From contig QAOA01008791.1 of assembly GCA_003255065.1 (NCBI GenBank), positions 640,235 to 704,234 of the forward strand: a stretch of DNA of 64,000 bases, in the 5' to 3' direction. The position numbers and the translations under genes were made by a program. Positions within the stretch are counted from its first letter, which is position 1, and the number at the start of each line of letters is the position of its first letter. Source of the stretch: Cercis canadensis (lineage: Eukaryota; Streptophyta; Magnoliopsida; Fabales; Fabaceae). This document shows positions 13,601 through 24,600 of the stretch, piece by piece. The notes beneath the pieces are model-generated. The model searched no databases and was not told the origin of the DNA. It saw nothing but the letters and a program-made list of their open reading frames with translations.

Positions 13601-16303
13601 TTGCATTTTGCAGGTGGTCTTCTTATTGGCAGGTCCTTGGCTGTGCTTATAACTATGACACTGGCAACATCTCTGGCAGCTAGGCAGGGACCTACACCTA
13701 TGGCTGGTCATCAAATTTGCATGCAAGTTTGGCTGTCAATATCTTTGCTAACTGATGCTCTGGCGCTTGCTGGTCAGGTAAAATAATATGACACTGGACT
13801 GTAAAGTACAAATCTTGACATGTATGATGAAGTTGCTCTAGAGCAATTCATCAAAACATACCACAAAAAGCTTGGGTTATCCTCTTTTGAGTCAGTGCAT
13901 GATGAACCATAGGTAGAGGGCCCTGTAAAGTACAGTTTTTGACATGTATGATGATGATGCCTTGGGTAATGAAAAGGAAGAGAAGCTAGACTAAAGCAGT
14001 GGCTCCTAGGATTCTTATTTCATAGTTTGCTTTCTTTTCTATTTGTAGATGCTCTGCATTCAGTGAATGGGAGCAACTGCCACATGATGAAAATTATTTA
14101 TGGTGCTTAACTATGGCGCTTATGTGATTGGTTGGCATAGTTGTCGACGTTGATTAAAGGTTGTCTATGATCATTGTCTGAATCTGTTTGTATTACTTAT
14201 TTGTTTGTTTTCTAATGCTAGGGGAATTCATATTATGTGAAAAATTGTTAGAAAACTGAAAGTGATTCAAATTAATTTGGTGATTGCAAGTTGTTTGGCT
14301 GAAACTTACTGGGTTATTTTGTTGTAATGACATGTTCTTCACAGGCTCTTCTTGCCAATGATTACTCCGAAGGAAATTACGAGCAAGCACGCCTCGTTAT
14401 ATATAGAGTTTTACAGGTTATTTATCATTTTCATTTTGAACTGCTTCCCTCCTTCATGCCCATCTTTAAATAAGATAGGAACTTTTACTGATCTATAATT
14501 CTTTTCCCCTTCTGTTGTCTTTTTAATGTGAAACAGATTGGTTTAGGAACCGGAATTGTGTTGTCTATGATATTATTCTTTGGGTTTGGAGCATTTTCCA
14601 ACTTATTCAGTACAGACTCAGAAGTTCTGCAAATTGCTCAGTCAGGTTTATTGGTAAGAACTCACAAAATACCTTTATACAATTTTGAGAGCTTCACACC
14701 ACTCCCTGGTTAACATGGATTAACTTTAAGGATGAGGCAATCATAATGTGCCAGAAGGGTCTGGTTAACTAAGTTGGGTTCTTAATTACAAAGGGAAATT
14801 TCAGAAGCCTTATGGTTGAAAACATTAGAATATGGAAATTTCTTTGTTTCAAAAAAACTTGGTCCATCAAAATATGAGTGCAACTTTTTTCAAGGAATAG
14901 GGTATCATCAACAATTAATATTATAAAATTTCTCAGCTCTGATGATTGTACAAGCTTAGGATTAATGTAAGTGTGAACTGACATTAAATGAACATTATGA
15001 TTGACTCTTCTCATTGTTGCGTGGCTGCAATTTAATGCCACATTTTAATTTTTGTTTATATTGAAATTCATCTATTGATTTAGACTCTTCATCCTCTTGT
15101 TCTGATCAATCATTTTGTTTGTATTGATTGAAATCATGTTTTCTAACAGGACCGGAAATTATGTGCCCCAGAGGTTTTCTGGCCTTTAGCTGACTAATTA
15201 ATGTGCATTGCGCATAACATGCTATTTGTATTTTCATTTGCATTTGTGGATGCATTAGTGTTTAATAATATCTGAAACATGTACTCACATTTGCAGTTTG
15301 TTGCTGGATCTCAACCAGTCAATGCTTTGGCATTTGTTCTTGATGGGCTTTATTATGGAGTGTCTGACTTTGGATATGCTGCTTACTCTATGGTACCTCC
15401 CTAGACCAATAATTAATTATATTTGAACATTTCATATGTGTCTTTATTTTTTGTGTGTCATGGCTAGGTGCTAGCCGGACTAATCTCTTCAGTGTTCGTA
15501 CTGGTGGCTGCTCCAGTACTTGGACTTCCTGGAGTCTGGACAGGGTTGTTTCTCTTTATGACTTTGCGTGTTCTAGCTGGAGCCTGGAGGTAAAATATTG
15601 GATTAATATTGAGCCAAGAAAAAATGATGGATGATGATAGTTGTGGCACTTCAATTGGTGAACTGTTACTGGGTTTACTCTTTATATTAGAATTCTAACT
15701 CAACACAGTCTGATATAAAAAGAAATGGGAAAACGATACAGCTCTTATGGGGTTGACAAAGATGTGGCTGACAGAAGCCACACTTGACTTAGTTCACTAT
15801 GCAAAATGTGAGGTCACGTAATATAAGTTGGTGAAAGAAAAACTAGGATATTGCGATTTCAGGTAATGATGATTTTGCCATCTATTGGTACAAGATAGAT
15901 TGGCAAGAGGAAACTCACATGGAAAGAAGTTCTGTGGACCATGAAGGAAACTAATGTCGTTATCCTATAATAGAATGTGGTTATCTATTTAAACAAGTTG
16001 CTGTATAACGAAAGTATGGGTTGATAAAACACTAATGTGATATAATACGATACAACAGTCAAGATTTTTATTTTTTATCTTTTATATACTTTTTTATTTT
16101 GTCACACGCTCACAGGGGGAGAGAACAGGTTGATGAGGGTAGTAGTATTTGGAATTTTGGATAATATGAGCAAAATTCTCTTATCAATATTTATTTGGTT
16201 GTTCTCTTTTTAATTTTATTTTTCTCAACACTCCAATCGAAGGTTGGGCAGCAAAAGTGGACCATGGAAAATAGTCTGGTATAAAGATGGAGCAGGAGAC
16301 TGA
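7681..16303 (+). CDS. DTX44: Plastid-type MATE efflux transporter (DETOXIFICATION 44/45), 13 exons
   Basis: Exons: 7681-7940, 8131-8255, 8789-8944, 9066-9208, 10553-10688, 12392-12488, 12603-12703, 13614-13777, 14345-14416, 14537-14653, 15297-15392, 15468-15589, 16243-16303; they join in frame to 549 residues. Residues 1-86 are Ser/Arg-rich without acids at first, like a chloroplast transit peptide. Then follow MATE hallmarks: ALPAALGLAADPLTSLIGTA, LGHLGSVELAAVGVS, RGFKDTKTPLYAIGAG, SLAARQGP and LDGLYYGVSDFGYAAYSM, within about 12 hydrophobic segments. MATE proteins export organic solutes using H+ or Na+ gradients; the substrate of this clade is not evident from sequence. The ATG at 7681 is used; 7720 (MASTLSLRLL) is an equally good start. 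Intron 5 appears to use a GC donor (10689). DTX44 is preferred over DTX45 because a DREB gene lies next door, as recalled for At2g38330/At2g38340. Confidence 0.92.
8390..8622. repeat. hAT-like MITE in intron 2 of the MATE gene
   Basis: The left end CTCAGGGGGTGTTTGAAACA resembles the reverse complement of the right end CTTAGGAAGTGATTGGTACA, and both continue into a GGAAT motif. The interior is AT-rich and also inverted (ATGAAAATT and AATTTTATG blocks). Size and termini fit a hAT MITE. No clear target duplication was found. Confidence 0.5.
9609..9885 (-). mobile_element. TRIM-like miniature LTR retroelement remnant in intron 4
   Basis: Two direct repeats of about 70 bp (9609-9677 and 9815-9885) share CAAGAACCATTTCATCC, then AGCTTAAGCT and GAATGGTTTTA. 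Read on the minus strand, the copy at 9815-9885 starts TG and ends CA. One base beyond it lies TGTATCGGAGC (9803-9813), close to the TGGTATCAGAGC primer-binding site complementary to initiator tRNA-Met. A purine run (CATGGGGGC on the minus strand, 9681-9688) precedes the second repeat, as a polypurine tract should. Total size near 280 bp with no coding interior fits a TRIM element. A related fragment may lie near 50275-50390. Confidence 0.55.
10708..10828. repeat. CT/C-rich microsatellite in intron 5, with an N
   Basis: A compound (CT)n and poly-C tract containing one N at 10765. Its length is therefore not reliable in this assembly. It lies about 20 bases after the proposed GC splice donor of the MATE gene. 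Confidence 0.85.
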
Positions 16304-17374
16304 CTGATATGCATTTAAAGTTATTCAGAATTCCCACTACTGCTTCTCAGGTTCTGGGTCAACAGGACATAATGCTAAAGAGCTCTAAATTTATGCACCC
16401 TCTTCTGGTTGTCAGAAACTTCAAGAGGATCTATTAGGACTAAAGCAAATTATTAGAATATCACTTTTTTGCTGAATCCCAATTGTCAAAATCTTCTGGT
16501 TCAAGTACAGAGAGGGATGAAATCATTCTACAGGATGACCAATCCACTGACTAGCAGGCAAATTCTCTTTGATTTCTGCTTGTGGGAAATTTGTATGTAT
16601 TAGGAAACTTTTGTATGTTTTTTGAGTCTCTCAGTGATAAAGTCTCACTGTTTTAGTCATTCTAGGACTCTTGTAGTTAGAGTATTAGTTACATTTACGT
16701 GTATTTGTATTACAATCAAACTCTTGTACCTGCTGCCTATTGAAGCAGCCTTTGTACAGCAATAATACATACGGTTTTTCCCTTTCTACTCTTAAGAATA
16801 GCTGCATATGGAATTAGGCACTTTGACATGTTTGTCACAGCTATGCATGTTAAATTTATATTGTGTTCTCTTGTCTTATATTTAGATGATTTTTTTACAC
16901 AGAAAAATAGTGTTTCTTCATTGCTGTAAGAAGAACGCCAAATTCCTGAAAGACTATGGAAATGTTAAATTTTAATTAGACTCGAAAAGTTGAGAAAACA
17001 AGAACGAAATTCTTTGGAGTTTTTGCTCTGTTAAGAATGTGCAGTTTAGGAGATCAACCATAACTCCTTTGCCAATGAATTATTGTCTTTAATGGAGACA
17101 AAGAAAATCAAAATTCATTGATTCAATATAAATTGCTGAAGTAGTGACTACATGTCCTATGTGAACAGAGAAAATTAAAATCTGCACGATGGGATGAAAG
17201 TGTAGCACCTATTTAACTTGGAAAGAACATCCTTTCCAATTAACGGAAAAGACATCAAAGTTCATAGCTAATAACACAACACAAAATGCTTACAACTTAC
17301 CTTTATTGAATTATTTAGGGGGTAAAAACATCCTTCAATAACCCACCAAAAATAGCATTTATATACTCACTCTA
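16304..17374. other. Convergent intergenic region between MATE and DREB genes
   Basis: Both genes point into this 1.07-kb stretch. The MATE transcript probably ends near 16760-16790, where AATAATACATA follows T-rich sequence. On the minus strand the DREB transcript should end somewhere around 17240-17350. No other gene or repeat was recognised. Confidence 0.45.
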
Positions 17375-18967
17375 TCATCCTCTATGAGGAAACCATAGAT
17401 CCAGTAACTTCTGCTCTTCCAATAAGCCAAAATCATAATCAGGTCTCAAGAAACTATAATCATAACCCACTTCTGGATCTGCCTCTTGGATGGTATTAAA
17501 ATCCATAGGCATATGACCATTTAATTTCTGTAATTGTTGGGAGAGATCAGAGAGCTTCCTCTGCTTCGCAGAAGCGATTCTGTATATAGCACTTCCATTT
17601 TTTTCTCTATCTTGCAATTTAGATTTTCCAACAGTAGTAAAGTTCAAAGCCTCAACTTCAGATGTTCTTTCATTTTTCATGTCATCACTATATTTATCCC
17701 AAGGGTAGCATTCACAAGGCTGCATAATGTCTTCTTCTACGGGCATTTCTGGCTTCTCAACTTTGATATGATTAGAAGGTTTATATTGCTCATTTTGTGA
17801 AAGAACACGACTATCCTTGGAGCAGTTGCTGCTACAAAGTTCCAGAATCTCGGAAATTACTTCCTCCATCTGTTTCTTCGTGAAAGAAGACTCGGTTCTG
17901 ACATCGTTAAAATGCTTGCTGTTATTTCTTGGATTGCAAATCTCATCTGGTAGCTTATTATGCAAGTAACCAAGGCAATCATTGAAGCAACTAAACTCAC
18001 AGGATTTGGAACTTTCTGGCCCAGCTGATTCTATTTCTCCTGTTGTTTCTTCACTCTTAACATGAATCTCATGCTCATTAGTTTCAGAAGAACGTCCATC
18101 ATTAATGCTAGAAAGCATGAAAACTTGCTCTGGTTCTCTCTCCATTTCTTCAATTTCTCTGGGTCTTTTAGCTTTAATGTCACTGGAAGGCCTACAATAA
18201 AGTCTCTCTCTTCCTCTTTGGTTGTATTTTACATCCATTTGATAATGGACAAAACCAATTGGCACCTCCTTTGGTCCCTCTACTTTGTTATTAGAAACAC
18301 AAACGTCAGAAAGATTCTGTTTTTCCTCTGATTCCTTCAAAATCCCAACCTCGGAACAATTGGGTTTCTCTTCAAAAGACTCTTGAAAACTCCCTTTCAA
18401 CTTGTCAGCTTCAGTAAGCTCACCACTATTTGATGTTTCTGCAGACCCACATGGTGATTTTTTATCACAAGTTCTCAACGAAGATTCATTAGAAGTAGAA
18501 CCTATTGATTCCACATTATAGTCAGGGAAGTTCAAACGGGCGCAAGGGCCATACATAGCTCTAGCTGCTTCATCATAAGCAAGAGCAGCTTCAAGTGAAG
18601 TAGAGAAAGTACCAAGCCAAAGTCTATTTGGTTTCTTACCCACATGCTTTCCATTGATAGGTTCTCTAATTTCAGCAACCCACTTCCCCCAAATCCTCTG
18701 CCTTACACCTCTGTACTTGCAATCAGAATTCTGAGGCCCACCTTTACCTCTCATGCACCCTTTTTTGGAGCCTTTAGCAGGAACTCTTTGAAGCACTTTG
18801 ACACCATCATTTTTTCCAAAATCAAGTTGCTTGTTGTAGTTTTTCCAATTTTCAAGAGTATCCACCACCGAGCCCCATCCACTACTGCGTCTCTTCCTTA
18901 ATTTCTTATTTCTGCAGAAAGCAACCACAAGAGAACTCTGCTTAGAACTCTCAGTTATGTTACTCAT
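17375..18967 (-). CDS. DREB2-type (A-2) AP2/ERF transcription factor
   Basis: One coding exon, 530 residues. Start is the ATG at 18967 ([10 protein letters not shown]). Residues 20-30 (K-K-L-R-K-R-R) and 62-78 ([17 protein letters not shown]) form the basic region and conserved motif that precede the AP2 domain in DREB2 proteins. The AP2 domain spans about 85-148: [19 protein letters not shown], then RLWLGTF, A-Y-D-E-A-A and LNFPDY, with the Val and Glu typical of DRE/CRT binders. Between REP and RLWLGTF there are 11 residues instead of the usual 4, an insertion in the turn between the second and third strands. The long acidic, Ser/Glu-rich tail ends in a hydrophobic patch ([18 protein letters not shown]), a likely activation region. 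At 530 residues it is longer than DREB2A (about 335). By position it may be orthologous to DREB19 (At2g38340). Inferred role: drought and heat response. Confidence 0.9.
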   Translation of the reverse strand: MSNITESSKQSSLVVAFCRNKKLRKRRSSGWGSVVDTLENWKNYNKQLDFGKNDGVKVLQRVPAKGSKKGCMRGKGGPQNSDCKYRGVRQRIWGKWVAEIREPINGKHVGKKPNRLWLGTFSTSLEAALAYDEAARAMYGPCARLNFPDYNVESIGSTSNESSLRTCDKKSPCGSAETSNSGELTEADKLKGSFQESFEEKPNCSEVGILKESEEKQNLSDVCVSNNKVEGPKEVPIGFVHYQMDVKYNQRGRERLYCRPSSDIKAKRPREIEEMEREPEQVFMLSSINDGRSSETNEHEIHVKSEETTGEIESAGPESSKSCEFSCFNDCLGYLHNKLPDEICNPRNNSKHFNDVRTESSFTKKQMEEVISEILELCSSNCSKDSRVLSQNEQYKPSNHIKVEKPEMPVEEDIMQPCECYPWDKYSDDMKNERTSEVEALNFTTVGKSKLQDREKNGSAIYRIASAKQRKLSDLSQQLQKLNGHMPMDFNTIQEADPEVGYDYSFLRPDYDFGLLEEQKLLDLWFPHRG

Positions 18968-19221
18968 AACAAAAAACAAACAAAATCAAGACAAGATTCT
19001 TTTAAGTTCCTTCCACTTGCACAATCTTTTCACAAAAAGATTTCTTCCCAAGTAGCAAAATTAATACACAAAAGCTTATGTTACGTTACGCAACACCCGA
19101 AAAATTAACCTTGAAAATGAACAAGAAAACAGATGAAAAGAAAAACCAAGATACAATTGAAACTAAATGAGGGAAAAACATAGAAAAGGAGGTAGCTTTA
19201 GATGGATTGAGAAGAAAAGAA

Positions 19222-19227
19222 ACTTAC
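19222..19227 (-). other. Candidate splice donor in the DREB leader
   Basis: The minus strand reads GTGG|GTAAGT at this point, a near-consensus donor about 255 bases upstream of the DREB start codon. An intron in the 5' leader is common in DREB2-type genes. The acceptor is not obvious; several AG dinucleotides lie between 18968 and 19020. Confidence 0.4.
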
Positions 19228-19576
19228 CCACAAACAGTATTAGTCATCTGGTTCAGAGTCTGCACTTGAAGTTGCATAAAAAATCCTTGTACAGTGTTGG
19301 TTTTGTTGTATGTGTTTTGAGGGTTTAAGAGGGGTTTGGTATTTTACCAATGAGAGTAGTGGCGGATGAGGTAATATCTGTTTTGAGTTGTCATTACCAA
19401 CGTCACCTTTGCCGTGGTCACTAAGAAACTTTTCAAACGAATAAAGAGGAAAACGTAGATAGATGCGAGAAGGAAAAATAGTGTTTGCTTGCAACTTGAA
19501 TGTTTGTGCAATAAATAAATATCTTAGATAGGAGACCGTGGTATGCAAATCTCAGTTTTTCCGCAGCTGTTTTTCT

Positions 19577-19661
19577 CTTCTTCCAGAAACGGATATGCAT
19601 GACGACGTGGCTATTTGAAGGCCAAATGGCTAATAAGTAAGCTGGGGTTGTGACACGTGGC
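19577..19661 (-). promoter_or_regulatory. Heat-shock-element and ABRE cluster upstream of the DREB gene
   Basis: TTCCAGAA at 19581-19588, extended by a further TTC-type repeat at 19577, forms a heat-shock-factor-like site (TTCnnGAA). ACACGTGGC at 19653-19661 is an abscisic-acid response element containing a G-box core. A second ACGTGGC lies at 19605-19611. They lie about 610-690 bases upstream of the start codon. The combination matches what is known of DREB2 promoters, which respond to heat-shock factors and ABA-responsive bZIP proteins. That these sites are used is inference. Confidence 0.5.
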
Positions 19662-19671
19662 ACAATTGTAC

Positions 19672-20866
19672 TCTATGGTGTTAGATTTGTCAGCACTCAG
19701 CAGAGCTTTCTTCATCATGAAGGTCTCTTTTTTCATTTGGTCTCCATTCTACTTTGGGGTCTTATTATATAAATGGGATATTACAAATAGCTCCCTAAGT
19801 TCTGTAATTATTGAAGTATTCATCTTGTTGTTTATGTTTAGATTAGTTAAAGAAAAATAGATTATGAAGGATTTCAATATTAGTCGATTATAAGTCATTT
19901 AGTTAATTATATATTTATTTGATCATGAAAAAAAATTAATTTTAGAATTTTATTTATATTTAGATATATTAGTTCAAAAGTAATTTTATAGTAATTAATT
20001 TTTATTTCGGTTGTATAAAAAAATTTGCTTTTGATTGTCAAATTACTAAAAAGGAGTATAAAATACTTTTATGATGTAATAAATATTTAAGAGCAATTAG
20101 ATAAGAATGAAAAGAGCTTTATGGTAAATATACAATTAACCCATAATAAAAATAACATGGGTAAAGAGCTTATGTGAAAAAACTGATAGGGTGTTTTGGA
20201 TATGTGAAAAGTTTTTTTTTTTTTATCTAAACACATTTTTAACCCAAGTAATCAATTACAAAACCTAAAAAAGTTGGAGTATTCAAATAATCATATCCAA
20301 ACACACACTAAGTCTAGTTAAATCTTTAAGGTGCAGATTAAACTAAATACATAGAAAACTTGATAGTAAAAAAAATGGAGTGATGTGTCTTACATTACTC
20401 TTTATCTAATGAAGGAAAATGATAGATTGACACCTTTTTTGAAAAGGTGTACAATTAAGCTTAAATTTAAATTGTCATATCAAAATTTTAGTAGGATCCT
20501 ACTAAATTTGTGTCTAATTAAAATCAAATATTGCTGAGTGTGCAATAATAGTTGTTGTATCATTGTCCCTTAATGTATTGATCACATTCAATGGTATTGA
20601 CAGTTTTTATCATATTGAATGTCGTGCTATCAAAATGGGTATGACTTGACAAGCCAACCCATAATCCCATATAGCCCACCTATTAGGTAGGGATAAACCC
20701 CTAAAATGCTGGTTCAAAAAATTTCAGGCCTTCTTTGACCCATCCCAAATATGGTCCTGCGTGAAATGATTGCCCAATGACCCAATTTTTTAAAATTTTT
20801 CTTGTTTATCAAAAGAATTACTTTTAAAGTAATTAAGTAGTATAAAAGAATTTTAAATAAATTAAA
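19672..20866. other. AT-rich intergenic region with short perfect palindromes
   Basis: No gene was found. Two compact palindromes stand out. ACACCTTTT (20430-20438) pairs with AAAAGGTGT (20442-20450). TTTAGTAGGATCCTACTAAA (20487-20506) is a perfect 20-base palindrome centred on GGATCC. They may be the core of a decayed foldback element. Confidence 0.5.
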
Positions 20867-21416
20867 GGCTTAATTACAATTTTGGTCCCCTTATTTTAAT
20901 CAGTTGAACGTTTTGGTCCCCCTTCTTTAAAAATGAACTATTAAGAACTTCTATATTCATAAAATATATAAATTTAGTCCATCTATCTTTAAGTCAAAAT
21001 TCTTAAATTTATTTCAAAGTGTAAAATTATCTGATTCATAATCTCACCGTTCAGATTGAAGAGCTATGTCTTGTGAATTTTCCCATTAAATTTTAGCTCG
21101 ATCTAATGGTAAAAAAGTATAAATTTTTGGTTAAATGAAAACTTATTGTTTTAGTATTTTGGGTTGAGTTACACCGTTAGATCGAGCTAAAATTTAGTGA
21201 GGAGGTTTACAAGATGTAACATTTCAATCTAAACGGTGGGATTATGAATCAAAGAACTTTACACCTTGAAATAAACCTAAGAATTTTGACTTAAAGATAA
21301 ATGGACTAAACTTGTACATTTTATGAATATAGAGGGACTCAATAGTTCATTTTTAAAGAAGGAGGACCAAAACGTTCAAGTGGTTAAAATAAGGGGACCA
21401 AAATTGTAATTAAGCC
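20867..21416. mobile_element. Mutator-like foldback MITE, copy 1, with 9-bp target duplication
   Basis: The element begins GGCTTAATTACAATTTTGG and ends with its reverse complement. Both arms extend inward for roughly 230 bases (ACGTTTTGGTCC; TATTCATAAAATATATAAA; TTAAGTCAAAATTCTTAA; ACCGTTCAGATTGAAGAGCT), leaving a small loop near 21130-21165. Perfect copies of TAAATTAAA flank it at 20858-20866 and 21417-21425. Long terminal inverted repeats with a 9-bp target duplication are diagnostic of Mutator-like elements. It has no coding capacity, so it would need a transposase from elsewhere. A second copy lies at 40259. Confidence 0.88.
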
Positions 21417-21691
21417 TAAATTAAATTATATTTTTATGTTCTATAAAATTTAAAATATATTAAATTACTTAACTATTTTATATATATTTTTACTTATAAT
21501 TATGAATTTTGATCATGTCTAATTGCGTTATTTAGTTATTCAAAAACCAGAACAGTGAAAACCAACTTCAAAAACAAAAAGTAGTCCTTTCTAACCAAGC
21601 TTTTCTTTTTTTTTTTTGGGCTACTAACCACTTGAATTAATGTAAACTGTTGCTACATTACATGTGCATGCATAAAAATAGTCCAAAAGCA

Positions 21692-24600
21692 CTACCAACT
21701 AAGGGAATTCTTTGACTGCTGCAATTTTGCAGTATAGGAACTTTCTATCTCCTCCTGCAGGAATCATGAGTAGCACAGTTATGCTGTATATACTTGAATA
21801 TGCATTAATTTATAGTATAACAAGTGTTGCAGGATCAACACCAATGCTTGAAGAACATGCTTAAGAAACAAAAAAATGAGTCATCCTTCCTGGCATTCTC
21901 CAATAAAGAATGCAAACTGAATAAATTATTCCAAAGGATTATAAATTTTGTTATCTAGGTTCTTCCATTGATAAGCTTTTAGAATGTGATAAGATACAGT
22001 CTAGCTGAAAACTTCTCTAAACTTAACTTAAAAGGAAGAGCTAAAATATGATCCATACCTTGCAAGCTTTTAGTAAAGGCTCCAAGAAAGAAGATCTGAA
22101 AAGCCTGATGGCGTTTCCAACCGAAGTACTATTCGATTCTGCCATCAAGATATGTACAAAAATCAGTTGTACTAGCAACTAAGTTGCAATTAGCATTAGA
22201 AGGTAAATCAGCTAATCATACAGATGTCTAACGACTTGTCTGCTTACAGAGTATTATGATGGCAATGCTAAATTTTTAGCAAAGGCAACTTAAAAATTAT
22301 CCAAGAATTAAGTAAACATACCACCATCAACATCAGTTGTCAAATGCTCCTTGTTAAGTTCTTCTAAAACCTGCAATTTCACAACATCAGTAAAATAGTT
22401 GAGCACATGCATCCCATTTTAGGACCCGTTTAAGCTATATCAAAAGTTGATATTTTCAGCTTGTAAAAATGTGTCAGAAGGGTGGAAGTGTCTATATGTA
22501 AGTGCCTGTTACTTCAACTCCTTAATAGAATCTTAGTCATACTGAAAAGTAAGCAAATATAATGAGCCCGTAGGGGAGATTCTCTCTCTCCTCCCCAGGT
22601 ATGCAGTCAACAGAATGAAAAGAAAAATTATCATTATAAAACAAGTTTACCTGTGAAAGAGTTGGTACTGCAGTAGGATCAAACTCCTCACATTGATTTG
22701 GATCAATAGGGACACAGATACGACCTATAACAAAGAAGAGATTACCACACAATGCTGAAAGATCAAATTGACTAATAATACCATCAACACAGTCCAAAAA
22801 AAAAAAAAATTGGGAGGTGGGTTTGGACGAGGAGGAGGAGATAGCCTTCTCTTTTCAATTTTCTCATGGAAAGTGAAGAAGTTAAAGGGGTAGATGATCG
22901 AATTTTCCATCGATACCTAAAGCATTGACCCAGCTCAATAATTCACAAATTATGCCAACCAAAATATCATACTAAAACATTTAACACACTGACCTGTTTT
23001 TGGATGCACACAGAATGGTGCTTTCAGCAAGTGATTCATATGCTTTGAAACCTAAAACATAAGTAGGTCCCATTAAATTAAATATTACAAGAAGGAATAA
23101 ATGTTCTTTTATCTAGAGACAGATTGCCAGGAGGAACAACAAATATACACGTATAGCAGTATGAAAGATATCGACAAGAGGATACAGGAAAAAGAGGCCA
23201 GGTGATAGACAAACCTCCATATCAAGCCTAGGGTAAGTATAGGAGAACACAATCTCTTCAACACACCTACGCAGCCCTTGTGCCTGGAATAGTGAATAGG
23301 TAAAACATCAATCATGACTAAAACAATAAATAATACTCGTTTCAGCAAGTCCTGTATGCTTTCTTTGAATGAACCATACAACTTAAAATAATCCTATACA
23401 AACAACAGAAGAATGTCATTACTAGAGTAGGTCACCGCCAGAGTTTCCAGACTAATCTACCCTTCATGACATTCATATCCATTTTCTTTTTCCCTGCTAG
23501 TTATGCTAATAATGCAAAGCCCAGATAACATTGCCCTAAAAGAAACATGACTTTATACCTTTTGTTTTCCTGATTGCAGCAACTGTTTAAGCTGTTCCCA
23601 TCGAATAATATTGATGTCTTCTTTTGTGCTAGATGACCGCCTACTGTCCTGCCACTTGCCCCTAAGTTCAGAAGTAATAGCTGCAAACATACGTCATGCA
23701 TTATAAACAGATCATAGCAGGAAGTTTCCAAAGGAAGAAAATGATAGAAACAAATATATATACATCTATCAGGAATCATCTCTAGGATCTTCTCATATCT
23801 CTCTTCACTTGAAAGTATGTTCTGACTTATAAGCAGTTTTGTCTCGAAGAAATTCTTCAGGACTTCATCGTATGATCTCCTGTAGAAATGAAATACACCT
23901 TAGGACATGTAATAATTTATCTAGTTGGGAAAGCCAACCATTCATGATAAAACTTACACCAGGAATGGATGAAGAGCAAAGCCCGTCAAAGAGACCTTCT
24001 TATGACTGTTTTCATTGCCCTGGACAGAATATAAAATAAATAAACACGCTCATGAAGGTATTCACAAAATCAATTGTGGTTTCAACTAAAGTTTAGTACC
24101 TTGTAGACACGAAAATAGTCAGCAATAGATGCCCTCTGCTCATTTGTCAACCTGTAAGAGTAAAGGTAATATACTTGAATCTATATGTTGGGCCGTACAT
24201 AGATGAAGGAAATGAAATAATACTTTTGATCATTTCAGTGTCTCATCACCTTCTTGCACTGCCATCACAGACCCAACAATGAACACCACGTCGGCCACTA
24301 TACACCCAGAGAATGTGTTTAAAACCAAAGTCATCTGAGACAATAACACAAGAATAAATCAACACAACTGTTACAGTCAATGCAGAGGAAGACATTATTT
24401 CTAAATAACACCCATCTGATTGTGTGCAATGGCATGCAGCAACATACTGAAACCAATCACCAGATAGTTCCAATTTTGCCTCACTAGTAGTATATATAAT
24501 TGAACAGAAAGTTGTTGTGTGAAACCACACAGTAATTTCATATACCATATACATTTGAGCCTTGTAATAAAGATTAAGCATAATGAAATATCCGAAAAGG

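Noticed and set aside
17534-18901. Plus-strand open frames of 85-89 codons inside the DREB gene
   Set aside because: They are antisense shadows of a long, well-supported coding exon and have no motifs.
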